The notes under the pieces: model-generated
Database searches by the model: none
Seen by the model: the letters and a program-made list of their open reading frames with translations, nothing else
What the model was told of the DNA's origin: nothing
Shown: piece after piece, positions 18,588-25,810 of the stretch
How the letters are laid out: each line of letters starts with the position of its first letter
Numbering within the stretch: the stretch's first letter is position 1
Translations under genes and position numbers: made by a program
Source: an uncultured Bacteroidaceae bacterium
Lineage (GTDB): Bacteria > Bacteroidota > Bacteroidia > Bacteroidales > Bacteroidaceae
Reading direction: 5' to 3'
DNA: 41,927 nt
Assembly: GCA_934271655.1 (NCBI GenBank)
Contig: CAKQRW010000028.1
Coordinates: 1 to 41,927 of the forward strand

Positions 18588-18812
18588 TGTCCATCGACAG
18601 GCATGCGGCTCTGCCAGTCAGTCAAGACATAGCCTCCTGGACGGTTGTGGGTCATCCATCGACAGACATGCAATCATACATACATATATGATTCGATATA
18701 CACATCGCAAGTTGTGAGTTGTTCCTTTGGACACACAGTCTACAGAACACAATTGGTTAAACAATTGTCTTATTAACAAAATGCGAGTGTCCTTTGGATA
18801 CATAGTCCAAAG
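18588..18812 (+). repeat. Degenerate repeat array, about 66-bp period, four copies
   Basis: Two nearly identical cores (TCCATCGACAGRCATGC) start at about 18590 and 18655. Two others (TCCTTTGGAYACAYAGTC) start at 18723 and 18790. The second and third copies share a GTTGTGRGT lead-in 68 bp apart, which links the two sub-types into one series with spacings of about 65, 68 and 67 bp. The last copy is built into the following terminator stem. A small inverted repeat (ACAATTG...CAATTGT, 18749-18768) lies between copies three and four. Confidence 0.6.
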
Positions 18813-18826
18813 GGCACTCGCATTTT
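18778..18826. terminator. Bidirectional terminator between the acyl-CoA synthetase and tadA
   Basis: A 21-bp stem with a single G-T wobble (arms 18778-18798 and 18806-18826) and a 7-nt loop. The arms begin AAAATGCGAGTG and end CACTCGCATTTT, so both strands end the hairpin with TTTT. It lies between two convergent genes and stops 4 bp before the tadA stop codon. Confidence 0.85.
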
Positions 18827-18830
18827 GCCT

Positions 18831-19271
18831 TCATTTCCTTTTATCCTTAAAGAAATCCTTCATCAGCTGCGCGCACTCCTCCCCCATCACGCCCCGCTCC
18901 ACCACAGTCTTGGGGTGCAAGGCCTCTGGCGCATACTTGCAGTAGCCCCTTTTCTCATCGGAAGCGCCAAAGACCAGCCTGCCCAACTGGCTCCAGGCAA
19001 TGGCTCCGGCACACATCACACACGGCTCTACCGTGACATAGAGCGTGCAGCCTGTCAGATACTTGCCTCCCTGCTCTCCCGCCGCAGCCGTGATGGCCTG
19101 CATCTCAGCATGTGCTGTCACGTCACGCAGTGTCTCAGTCAGGTTATGCCCTTTGCCTATCACCCTGCCGTCGGGAGCCACTACTACAGCCCCCACAGGT
19201 ATCTCATCCTGAGCCATTGCCGCCCGAGCCTCATCAAGAGCCATGGCCATAAACCTTTCGTCTGTTGTCAT
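18831..19271 (-). CDS. tadA: tRNA-specific adenosine deaminase
   Basis: Converts adenosine to inosine at wobble position 34 of tRNA-Arg(ACG) (146 aa). The zinc and catalytic residues are plain: H54 and E56 in HAEMQAI, then C84 and C87 in PCVMC. IPVGAVVV and NLTETLRDVTAHAE also fit the family. The start at 19271 is supported by an AAGGAG Shine-Dalgarno motif ten bases upstream and by a promoter at about 19367-19374. In-frame ATGs further upstream lie at or beyond that promoter. A visible Shine-Dalgarno site is unusual in this window. The leader contains a notable hairpin. Confidence 0.95.
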   Translation of the reverse strand: MTTDERFMAMALDEARAAMAQDEIPVGAVVVAPDGRVIGKGHNLTETLRDVTAHAEMQAITAAAGEQGGKYLTGCTLYVTVEPCVMCAGAIAWSQLGRLVFGASDEKRGYCKYAPEALHPKTVVERGVMGEECAQLMKDFFKDKRK

Positions 19272-19316
19272 TTTTATTTTCTCCTTATAGTCTTTTCCAG
19301 TTTTTTTTATTCTATT

Positions 19317-19360
19317 CCAAATGATAATCCAAGCACAGCCCGCCAAACGGCCATCATTTG
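19317..19360 (-). promoter_or_regulatory. Stem-loop at the 5' end of the tadA leader
   Basis: The arms CCAAATGAT (19317-19325) and ATCATTTGG (19352-19360) pair perfectly around a 26-nt G/C-rich loop region. The predicted transcript start lies almost at the outer end of the stem, so the mRNA would begin with this hairpin. An A-rich tract and then the AAGGAG site and ATG follow. It could stabilise the message or act as a control element; no known riboswitch was recognised. Confidence 0.5.
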
Positions 19361-19366
19361 GATGCG

Positions 19367-19374
19367 CAAAGTTA
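19367..19374 (-). promoter_or_regulatory. Promoter -7 box for tadA
   Basis: The minus strand reads TAACTTTG followed by C, a full match to the Bacteroidota -7 box. A possible ATTG -33 element is 16 bp away (19394-19391), closer than ideal. It places the start of transcription near 19358 and therefore the tadA start codon at 19271. Confidence 0.6.
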
Positions 19375-19559
19375 CTCATTTCCATCAGCACAATAACATA
19401 AAATTCCTTCATTTTTTATCCTTAGAGAGCTAAAATCACGATGAATCGGCACTTCTTCTTGGCATGCAAGCATCAATTCATCTCCCAATAGTTTCTTACC
19501 TTTTCCCATCGCCATGCTCATATTTTTTTCTATTCACATATCATTTTTATTACTTTTTC

Positions 19560-19590
19560 TTGCCTCTTCGGATATTTTTTTTTATCTTTG
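19560..19590 (+). promoter_or_regulatory. Promoter of the NVEALA/propeller cassette
   Basis: TTG at 19560-19562, a 20-bp T-rich spacer and TATCTTTG (19583-19590) followed by C match the Bacteroidota promoter pattern on the plus strand. The start would be near 19597, giving a leader of about 265 nt before the first gene of the cassette. The rest of the 19413-19863 gap is A+T-rich and contains no convincing gene. Confidence 0.65.
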
Positions 19591-19609
19591 CATCGTGTTC
19601 ATTCTTTTT

Positions 19610-19646
19610 GTATGTTTCCATAAACATACACATGTCACAGACATGT
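19610..19646 (+). promoter_or_regulatory. Two adjacent hairpins at the start of the cassette leader
   Basis: GTATGTTT-ccat-AAACATAC (19610-19629) is followed with no gap by ACATGTC-aca-GACATGT (19630-19646). They lie directly downstream of the predicted transcription start. The second is followed by TTTTGG rather than a true T run, so it is a poor terminator. Each could equally be a palindromic protein-binding site. Confidence 0.5.
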
Positions 19647-19863
19647 TTTGGTAAGTGATGCAATACAACAGCTAAATCTACTGGAATAAAAGCATATGGT
19701 CACCACATAGCCCACCCCCGAAAAGGCGAGCACTATTGTACTGTTTCTGAGTTTGCACATAAACACCGACTAAGAACACGGCAATAACAATGAGATTATT
19801 AACAATATCTTCCAACCTTATCTACGGTCATGCCGTGATAAAAATAAAACAATCAAGAACATC

Positions 19864-20223
19864 ATGAGAAAGAAAAAATCCAAAGCATTTTGTGCCTTTA
19901 TTGCAACAGCCGCAGCATGTACCTGCGCTTACAAGGCATCCATTTCATCTTACACACAAAACACTCCAGAAGAAGACTTGCTAATTGCAGAAAATGCCTT
20001 AGCCCTAAGCGAAGACAGCAAATACGACATTCCATGGAAAGCTCTTGGTGAGGAATCATGCACTATTAAAAAAATAAATGGCGATGTATCCATCACCATA
20101 GACGGTGTCACCATTGCGCCACACGCCTCCTATGAAGTCGACGGCACCAAAAAAGATTGCAGTTTTTGGCCATTTGCAACATGCAATCCAGACGCAATAA
20201 CATTATGTCATGAAATCAAATGA
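19864..20223 (+). CDS. Small secreted NVEALA-like protein
   Basis: A 119-aa protein with a basic N-terminus (MRKKKSK) and a short hydrophobic segment (about residues 8-24), then LLIAENALALSED at 39-51. This resembles the conserved region of Bacteroidota NVEALA-family proteins, where a leader is followed by an LANVEALA-like motif. The mature part has four cysteines (66, 99, 107, 115), three of them clustered at the C-terminus in a Trp/Phe-containing segment. This suggests disulfides or modification. The function of the family is unknown to me; such genes often sit beside propeller lipoproteins, as here. The family assignment is by motif likeness only. It is richer in A+T than the surrounding core genes. 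Confidence 0.65.
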   Translation: MRKKKSKAFCAFIATAAACTCAYKASISSYTQNTPEEDLLIAENALALSEDSKYDIPWKALGEESCTIKKINGDVSITIDGVTIAPHASYEVDGTKKDCSFWPFATCNPDAITLCHEIK

Positions 20224-20293
20224 CAAGGTGAAGCAATTACATACGTTTTTTCTTTCTCCTGCATACCTCAACACACAAAGACCTTTTCCAAGC

Positions 20294-21433
20294 ATGAAAA
20301 AACTACTCTTTTTACTTTTTTCCGCATTGACAGTGGCTTGCAATAACCCTGGCAACAATTTGCCAAGACATATATCTGAGACAGTCCTTGTTTCCACAGT
20401 CTCCAACGACAACCTTTTGGACACATCTGAAATAGAGATGGAATATGTGACTTCTTTGAAGCTGCCCAAAGACATACAGAGCATCGCCAGCACAAAATTC
20501 ACATTTGAGCAGGACCATTTCCTCATCATGGATGGCAAAGCCAACAGCTGTGTCCTTGTTTTCGACTCTACAGGTAATTTTATATCCCGATTAGGATCCC
20601 GCGGCCGGGCAAAGAATGAGTACGTACAGGCACCTACAGATTATTTTGTAAGAGCCGACAAGCAAGTGTGCGTGTTTGAACGAGAATCAAGGAGAGTCCT
20701 TACATTTTCCATGTCAGGAGAATTAACAGACATGACTCGATTTAAAATGTTTCCATATTCCTTATGCGTCACCGACAGCAATAATTATCTATGCGCACTT
20801 AATCACAAAGAAGCAAAAGACGGCCTACAATTAGCTCTAATATCCCCTGACGAGAATATCTTAAAAGGCTACCTGCACTTAGACGGCAACTACAAATATG
20901 TCACGTCAGACAGAACATTCTTTAAATGCGACGATATCATCTACCATGTCCCTAACTTATCCGATTCAATATTGGTATTTCATGAAGACAGCATAACCAA
21001 AGTAATTAGGCTTAGTTTCGACTGCGACTTTGTACCTGACCGTATTAAAAAAGACATATATAAAGAAGACATGGACGAATACCATAGCTTTAAAGGGATT
21101 AAAACCATAATGGAATATTATGAGACGGGGAAATACAGATTTATAAAATACAAAAAATCCATCTTAGCATTAAGCACTTTGATAGACAAGAATACCAACA
21201 AGCAGTACTGTTTCTCGTCTGTTCCCTTTGAAGGACTTTTTCCGCCATGCAATCTTTACGTGAAAGATGACAAGATCTACTTCCTGATAACAAAAGAAGA
21301 TGTGAGTTTGATCAAAGACAGCATGTCACCAGATGAACTGAAGAGAAACTTGCGCGACACGAGCTCTGTCGTCCGTAATATGTTTGACAACATGTATGAT
21401 TTTCCACTTATATTGTCTATAAAAATCAAGTAA
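20294..21433 (+). CDS. Six-bladed beta-propeller lipoprotein
   Basis: A predicted lipoprotein (379 aa). The start at 20294 gives a signal peptide MKKLLFLLFSALTVAC with the lipobox cysteine at residue 16; in-frame ATGs upstream would bury the signal. The rest shows repeated blade-like segments such as SCVLVFDSTGNFISRLG and VCVFERESRRVLTFSMSGEL, typical of the '6-bladed beta-propeller' family in Bacteroidales. It starts 70 bp after the NVEALA-like gene, and its TAA stop is followed immediately by the ATG of the next gene. It is probably surface or periplasmic and binds a peptide or glycan; the ligand is unknown. Confidence 0.8.
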   Translation: MKKLLFLLFSALTVACNNPGNNLPRHISETVLVSTVSNDNLLDTSEIEMEYVTSLKLPKDIQSIASTKFTFEQDHFLIMDGKANSCVLVFDSTGNFISRLGSRGRAKNEYVQAPTDYFVRADKQVCVFERESRRVLTFSMSGELTDMTRFKMFPYSLCVTDSNNYLCALNHKEAKDGLQLALISPDENILKGYLHLDGNYKYVTSDRTFFKCDDIIYHVPNLSDSILVFHEDSITKVIRLSFDCDFVPDRIKKDIYKEDMDEYHSFKGIKTIMEYYETGKYRFIKYKKSILALSTLIDKNTNKQYCFSSVPFEGLFPPCNLYVKDDKIYFLITKEDVSLIKDSMSPDELKRNLRDTSSVVRNMFDNMYDFPLILSIKIK

Positions 21434-21976
21434 ATGCGTTTTTTCCCATTTCTAACCATTTGTGTATTATTTGTGTCATGCACATTTTCACCACAAGACT
21501 GCAAAGAAGTGCTACGTTCCATGCGTGGGAAAACTACAGTCATCCCATTCGACAAAATGGTGTGCTGGCTCAATGACAGCATTATTCATGACACTATTAC
21601 CCAGCGAGCCAAATACAAACTTGTGGTCTATGTAGATTCAGCTGCTTGTTCCACATGCTATCTTAACGAGATGTACCAATGGCACGATTTTGTGGCATTA
21701 GAAGAGGATTCATGTTTCTCCCTCTGTTTCATATTCGCTCCGCCATTAGCAAACAGGCACAGTCTTCAAAATCACTTTTTCCGTACAGAGTTGAATCATC
21801 CCATATACGTAGACACGTCCTATTGTTTTCTAAATGAAAATCCTCACATTCCTTCAAGCATTATCTATCATACATTCCTTTTAGACGGAAGCAACAAGAT
21901 AGCATTGGTAGGCAATCCACTGCACAATAAGAAAATCGAGAAACTATTAAGGAACCATCTTGACCGGGAAAGATAG
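21434..21976 (+). CDS. Thioredoxin-like lipoprotein of the NVEALA/propeller cassette
   Basis: A 180-aa protein with a signal peptide and lipobox LFVSC (Cys16). It has a core strand KYKLVVYVDSAACSTCYLNE in which C72-S-T-C75 sits where a thioredoxin CxxC motif would be. Later segments (FSLCFIFAPP, HPIYVDTSYCFLNEN, HTFLLDGSNKIALVGNP) match the order of strands in thioredoxin-like folds. It starts directly at the stop of the propeller gene with no spacer, implying translational coupling. A role in handling cysteines of the small protein is attractive but unproven. It could instead be a redox-inactive binding protein. Confidence 0.7.
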   Translation: MRFFPFLTICVLFVSCTFSPQDCKEVLRSMRGKTTVIPFDKMVCWLNDSIIHDTITQRAKYKLVVYVDSAACSTCYLNEMYQWHDFVALEEDSCFSLCFIFAPPLANRHSLQNHFFRTELNHPIYVDTSYCFLNENPHIPSSIIYHTFLLDGSNKIALVGNPLHNKKIEKLLRNHLDRER

Positions 21977-22075
21977 CGTGGTTCTATGTCCAAACACACC
22001 GTCAAGCCGCTTTGCCACACCAGCGGCGTGCTAAAATACCACATTCATGTTAAAGGCAAAACAAAAAACATTTCG

Positions 22076-22083
22076 TAACTTTG
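22076..22083 (+). promoter_or_regulatory. Promoter -7 box for the ATP-grasp gene
   Basis: TAACTTTG followed by C matches the Bacteroidota -7 consensus. No good TTTG is seen 19-20 bp upstream. Transcription would start near 22090, which supports the ATG at 22129 as the true start rather than the in-frame ATG at 22081. Confidence 0.6.
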
Positions 22084-22128
22084 CAGCCGAAAACGGAAAA
22101 TACATCTGCAACAAGAAAAAGGGAAAAC

Positions 22129-23346
22129 ATGAATTTTGTATTTATCTCTCCCAATTTTCCACACACTTATTGGGAGTTTTGCCAACGGCTCCACCAGAAT
22201 GGAGCCAATGTGCTTGGCATAGCCGACACGCCATACGAAGAGCTGGACCCACGTCTGCGAGACTCTCTCACAGAATATTACCGTGTAGGTTCGCTTGAGG
22301 ACTACGACCAAGTATACCGCGCAGTGGCCTTTCTCGCCTTCAAGCACGGAAAGATAGACTGGATAGAGTCCAACAACGAGTATTGGCTGCAGCAAGACGC
22401 GAGGCTGAGAACCGACTTTCACGTCACCACAGGAATAGACTTCGAGCATGTGGAGCGCATCAAGGAGAAGTCGCAGATGAACGAGTATTACGCCAAGGGG
22501 CACATTCCTGCCGCAAGGCAGATAAAGATTCAGGAGGGCGCAGACGCTGTCCTGGACTTTGCGAGCAAGACAGGCTATCCGCTCATCGCCAAACCTAATG
22601 TGGGAGTGGGCGCAAGCGACACGCACAAGCTGCATGACGAGAACGAGCTGAGGGCATTCCTCGCCAGCAAGCTCCAGACGGCGACCGACGGTGCCTCTGC
22701 CAGCTCCAACTATGTGATTGAGGAATTCATCACAGGCGAGATATGCTCGTATGACGCAGTCATCGGACGCGACTCACAGCCGCTTTTCGAGTCAATGACC
22801 GTCTGGCCTCCCTCCATCATGGACATAGTGAACAAGAAGCTCGACCTTGCCTACTATGTGGACAAGACTATGCCCGACAGCCTGCGCGAGTTGGGACGGC
22901 GCACCGTGAAGACGTTCGGAGTGAGCAACCGCTTCGTGCATCTGGAATTTTTCCGTCTGGACCGCAAGCGCGACGGGCTGGGAGATGAGGGCGACTTTGT
23001 GGCACTTGAGGTAAACATGCGCCCGGCCGGAGGCTACACACCCGACATGATCAACTATGCCCACTCCACCGACATCTACAAGATATGGGCCGACATGGTG
23101 ACCTATGGCGAGAGCCACGCCAGCATAGGCGAGCAGCACTACTGCGCCTTTGCCAGTCGCAGAGACATATACAACTACGCGCACAGCCATGAGGAAGTGC
23201 TCGCCAGGTATGGCAAACAGATGGTGATGTGCGAGCGCATGCCCGACATTTTCAAGGATGCCATGGGACAACAGATGTATACCGTCAAGCTCGACAGCCT
23301 TGAGGAGGTGAGGGAGTTTGTGACATATGTCCACCAGAAGGCATGA
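22129..23346 (+). CDS. ATP-grasp ligase of unknown substrate
   Basis: A carboxylate-amine/thiol ligase-type enzyme (405 aa) with a full ATP-grasp core. An N-terminal Rossmann-like segment begins MNFVFISPNFPHTYWEF. The ATP-binding lysine is at about residue 155 in PLIAKPNVGVGAS, the adenine-contacting hinge is VIEEFITGE near 195-203, and the metal-binding ALEVNMRPAGGYTPDM lies near 292-307. Such enzymes form an acyl phosphate and join it to a nucleophile. The next gene, an alpha/beta-hydrolase 90 bp downstream on the same strand, is probably its partner. I recall similar pairs in other gut bacteria but not their product. It has no signal peptide, so it is cytoplasmic. Confidence 0.85.
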   Translation: MNFVFISPNFPHTYWEFCQRLHQNGANVLGIADTPYEELDPRLRDSLTEYYRVGSLEDYDQVYRAVAFLAFKHGKIDWIESNNEYWLQQDARLRTDFHVTTGIDFEHVERIKEKSQMNEYYAKGHIPAARQIKIQEGADAVLDFASKTGYPLIAKPNVGVGASDTHKLHDENELRAFLASKLQTATDGASASSNYVIEEFITGEICSYDAVIGRDSQPLFESMTVWPPSIMDIVNKKLDLAYYVDKTMPDSLRELGRRTVKTFGVSNRFVHLEFFRLDRKRDGLGDEGDFVALEVNMRPAGGYTPDMINYAHSTDIYKIWADMVTYGESHASIGEQHYCAFASRRDIYNYAHSHEEVLARYGKQMVMCERMPDIFKDAMGQQMYTVKLDSLEEVREFVTYVHQKA

Positions 23347-23436
23347 AAGAGATCCTCTGGCTACGAGGGAAACACAAACACAGGAGCGCTCGCAGTCCTT
23401 ACAGCTCCGGAACAATGACACACTACAAACTTTGCA

Positions 23437-24192
23437 ATGGAAACAAGATATGTGAAAAAATACAGCCATGCCCTTGGGCGTGACATGGAATACAAGATTT
23501 ATGGCAACCGCGGACGAGGCGTGCTCGTCTTCCCGTCGCAAGACGGCCGTTTCTACGACTACCAGGACTTCGACATGGTGGCCTCGCTCTCCCAGCACAT
23601 TGATGCCGGCCGCATACATCTCATATGTGTGGACAGCATAGACCGTGAGACATGGTCTGACATGGGGGGCGATGAGCACAGGCGCATAGAACTGCATGAG
23701 CGATGGTTCCACTATATCGTTGACGAACTCATACCAGAGGTGAAGGATCCAAGCGAGACGCTCATAGTGACGGGGTGCAGCATGGGCGGATTCCATGCCG
23801 CCAACTTTTTCTTCCGCCGTCCCGACCTGTTTGACACCCTGCTGTCGCTCAGCGGAATATACTATGCCAGCTATTTCTTCCCCAACTATCACGACCCTCT
23901 GGTGTACAACAACTCTCCATACGACTACCTGAGCAACATGCCAGCCGACCATCCATACATGGACCTCTACCGCAAGAAAGAGATTATCCTCTGCGTAGGC
24001 CAGGGAGCTTGGGAAGAGGAGTTGCTCGACAGCACACGCAAGACAGATGCGCTGCTGAAGGCTAAAGGCATCCCTGCCTGGGTGGACTATTGGGGACACG
24101 ATGTGGCACACGACTGGGCATGGTGGCGCAAGCAGATAGTCTATTTCATGGACAAGCTGCTGCTGTGGAACAACTGCGACTATGTGATTTGA
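23437..24192 (+). CDS. Esterase-like alpha/beta-hydrolase
   Basis: A 251-aa protein of the esterase D/putative esterase group. The nucleophile elbow is GCSMGG with Ser115. The likely catalytic histidine is H221 or H225 in the GHDVAHDWAWW segment, and acidic residues near 195-205 (EEELLDSTRKTDA) could complete the triad. There is no signal peptide, so it should act in the cytoplasm. It lies 90 bp after the ATP-grasp gene, in the same direction and with no visible promoter between them, so they probably form an operon. The substrate is unknown. A 22-bp repeat array and a terminator follow. Confidence 0.82.
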   Translation: METRYVKKYSHALGRDMEYKIYGNRGRGVLVFPSQDGRFYDYQDFDMVASLSQHIDAGRIHLICVDSIDRETWSDMGGDEHRRIELHERWFHYIVDELIPEVKDPSETLIVTGCSMGGFHAANFFFRRPDLFDTLLSLSGIYYASYFFPNYHDPLVYNNSPYDYLSNMPADHPYMDLYRKKEIILCVGQGAWEEELLDSTRKTDALLKAKGIPAWVDYWGHDVAHDWAWWRKQIVYFMDKLLLWNNCDYVI

Positions 24193-24272
24193 CCTTGACA
24201 TACATGCCAGACCGCACGCCACAAGGATGCCCCAAGCAGAAAGGATGCAATGCGCTCTAAGGACAGCCAGCT

Positions 24273-24426
24273 GCTACCCTTAGGTTTGTCATTCGCTACC
24301 CTTAGGTTTGTCAATCGCTACCCTTAGGTTTGTCAATCGCTACCCTTAGGATTGTCATTCGCTATCCTTAGGCTTGTCATTCGCTATCCTTAGGCTTGTT
24401 GATTATCCATCCTTGGCCTCCCTGAC
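24273..24426 (+). repeat. Tandem array of 22-bp units with CCTTAGG cores
   Basis: Six units of exactly 22 bp run from 24273 to 24404, followed by one degenerate unit to about 24426. Each unit contains CCTTAGG, a near-palindrome, and most also contain TTGTCAWTC. The first four units have GCTACCCTTAGG and the last two GCTATCCTTAGG, as expected for step-wise duplication and drift. The array lies between two convergent genes and has no spacers, so it is not CRISPR. No coding function is likely. Confidence 0.95.
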
Positions 24427-24447
24427 AATTATCCTAAAGACGACAAA

Positions 24448-24471
24448 GCCAAGCATCTTGCGATGCTTGGC
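24448..24471. terminator. Terminator between the hydrolase and malY
   Basis: GCCAAGCATC (24448-24457) and GATGCTTGGC (24462-24471) form a perfect 10-bp stem with a TTGC loop. On the plus strand TTCGCTGTTTTATT follows, a modest U-rich tail. The genes on either side converge on it, so it may serve both, though the minus-strand tail (TTTGTCGTCTTTAGG) is weaker. Confidence 0.7.
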
Positions 24472-24577
24472 TTCGCTGTTTTATTCATGCAGGCACTCAT
24501 ACGGTATTCGCAGGCATCAGGCAGCATGCCTAAGTTGTCACAGCAGCATCCTGTGCACGACAAATCCGGGCGGCGAC

Positions 24578-25732
24578 TCACAAGAATGCGGAGAATCGTC
24601 GCAACGCCTCTTCGAGAGTGGCACGCGGGCATGCAAGATTCCACCGCATGAAGCCCTCGCCATCCTCGCCATACATGGTGCCGGCATTGAGCCACAGATG
24701 CGCCTTTTCTTTCAAGTCCTCCTCAAGTGTGGCAGAACTCATCGCAAGGGCAGAGCAGTCCATCCATGCCAGATATGTGCCCTCAAGGTCGAAGACAGGA
24801 AAGTCGGGCAGATGCTTCTTGCAATAGTCCTTCATAAAGATATAGTTGCCCCATATATAGTCAAGAAGTTGGCTGAGCCATTCCTCACCCTCATTGTAAG
24901 CGGCGATGGTGGCAATGACTCCGAAAGGATTGACATCGCATACCTCATTGTCGTTGATGGCGCGGTCTATCTTGCGGCGCACGTCGGCATCGGCAGCGAT
25001 GATACTGGCTATCTGCAGTCCGGCTATGTTGAAGGCCTTGCTTGGAGAGACACAGGTGACAGAATGACGGAGAAACTCCTCGCTGATGGAGGCAAACGGT
25101 GTGTAAGAGTGCGGGGCATACACCAGTTCGCAATGAATCTCGTCCGCTATGACCGTCACGCCGTGGCGCAAGCAGATGTCGCCTATCCTCGTAAGCTCGT
25201 CCCTGGTCCACACACGGCAAGCCGGATTGTGAGGATTGCACAGCAGCATGACCTTTACCGCCGGGTCGGCCGCCTTGTCCTCAAGGTCTGTGAAGTCAAT
25301 GGCATACGTGTTGCCTGTACGCACAAGCGGACTGCTCACCATGCCGCAGCCATTGTTGCGTATGGACGAGAAGAAGCAGTTGTACACAGGTGTCTGCACC
25401 AGCACCTTGTCGCCTGGGCGTGTGAGAGCCTTGATGGCGGCAGAGATGGCAGGGACTACGCCCGACGTGTATATGACCCATTCCTTGTCAATGCTGAACG
25501 CATGCTGGCGGGCAAACCACCCTGTCACGGCGCTATAGTAGTCATCGCCCACCTTCGTGTAGCCGAAAATGCCATGCCTAACCCTTCTCTCCAGAGCCTC
25601 CGTGATGGACGGGCAAGTGGTAAAGTCCATGTCTGCCACCCACAGTGGAAGGAGCGTGCTGTCGTCAGAGCTGTCCCATTTATATGAACTGGTATGGCGG
25701 CGCGATGGCTGGTTGTCGAAATTATACTTCAT
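24578..25732 (-). CDS. MalY/PatB-type pyridoxal-phosphate C-S lyase or aminotransferase
   Basis: A fold-type I PLP enzyme (384 aa) of the MalY/PatB group, whose best-known members are cystathionine beta-lyases. The N-terminal LPLWVADMDF is diagnostic of the group. The PLP residues are visible: N169 in CNPHNP, D197 in ADEIH, and the Schiff-base lysine K232 in SPSKAFNIAGLQ. A substrate-carboxylate arginine lies in RWNLACPR near the C-terminus. It is 78 bp after the DUF3737 gene on the same strand, probably in an operon with it and the NhaC-type transporter. This suggests a joint role in sulfur amino acid use, which is an inference. Confidence 0.88.
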   Translation of the reverse strand: MKYNFDNQPSRRHTSSYKWDSSDDSTLLPLWVADMDFTTCPSITEALERRVRHGIFGYTKVGDDYYSAVTGWFARQHAFSIDKEWVIYTSGVVPAISAAIKALTRPGDKVLVQTPVYNCFFSSIRNNGCGMVSSPLVRTGNTYAIDFTDLEDKAADPAVKVMLLCNPHNPACRVWTRDELTRIGDICLRHGVTVIADEIHCELVYAPHSYTPFASISEEFLRHSVTCVSPSKAFNIAGLQIASIIAADADVRRKIDRAINDNEVCDVNPFGVIATIAAYNEGEEWLSQLLDYIWGNYIFMKDYCKKHLPDFPVFDLEGTYLAWMDCSALAMSSATLEEDLKEKAHLWLNAGTMYGEDGEGFMRWNLACPRATLEEALRRFSAFL

Positions 25733-25810
25733 AAGTCAATCATGCTTCATAAGTTTGCTGTTGTTGTGAGAGGCGCTGTACGCAAGGCTCTCCTCGCCTC
25801 ATGCGTATGA

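Noticed and set aside
19464..19658. Plus-strand open frame of 64 codons rich in Phe and Tyr
   Set aside because: It spans the predicted promoter and the T-rich spacer of the NVEALA cassette and has no family features.
22792..24222. 476-codon minus-strand open frame across the ATP-grasp and hydrolase genes
   Set aside because: It covers two well-supported plus-strand genes with intact active sites, and its product is unlike any known protein.
24273..24426. CRISPR array
   Set aside because: Units are contiguous 22-bp repeats with no unique spacers, and no cas genes are in the window.
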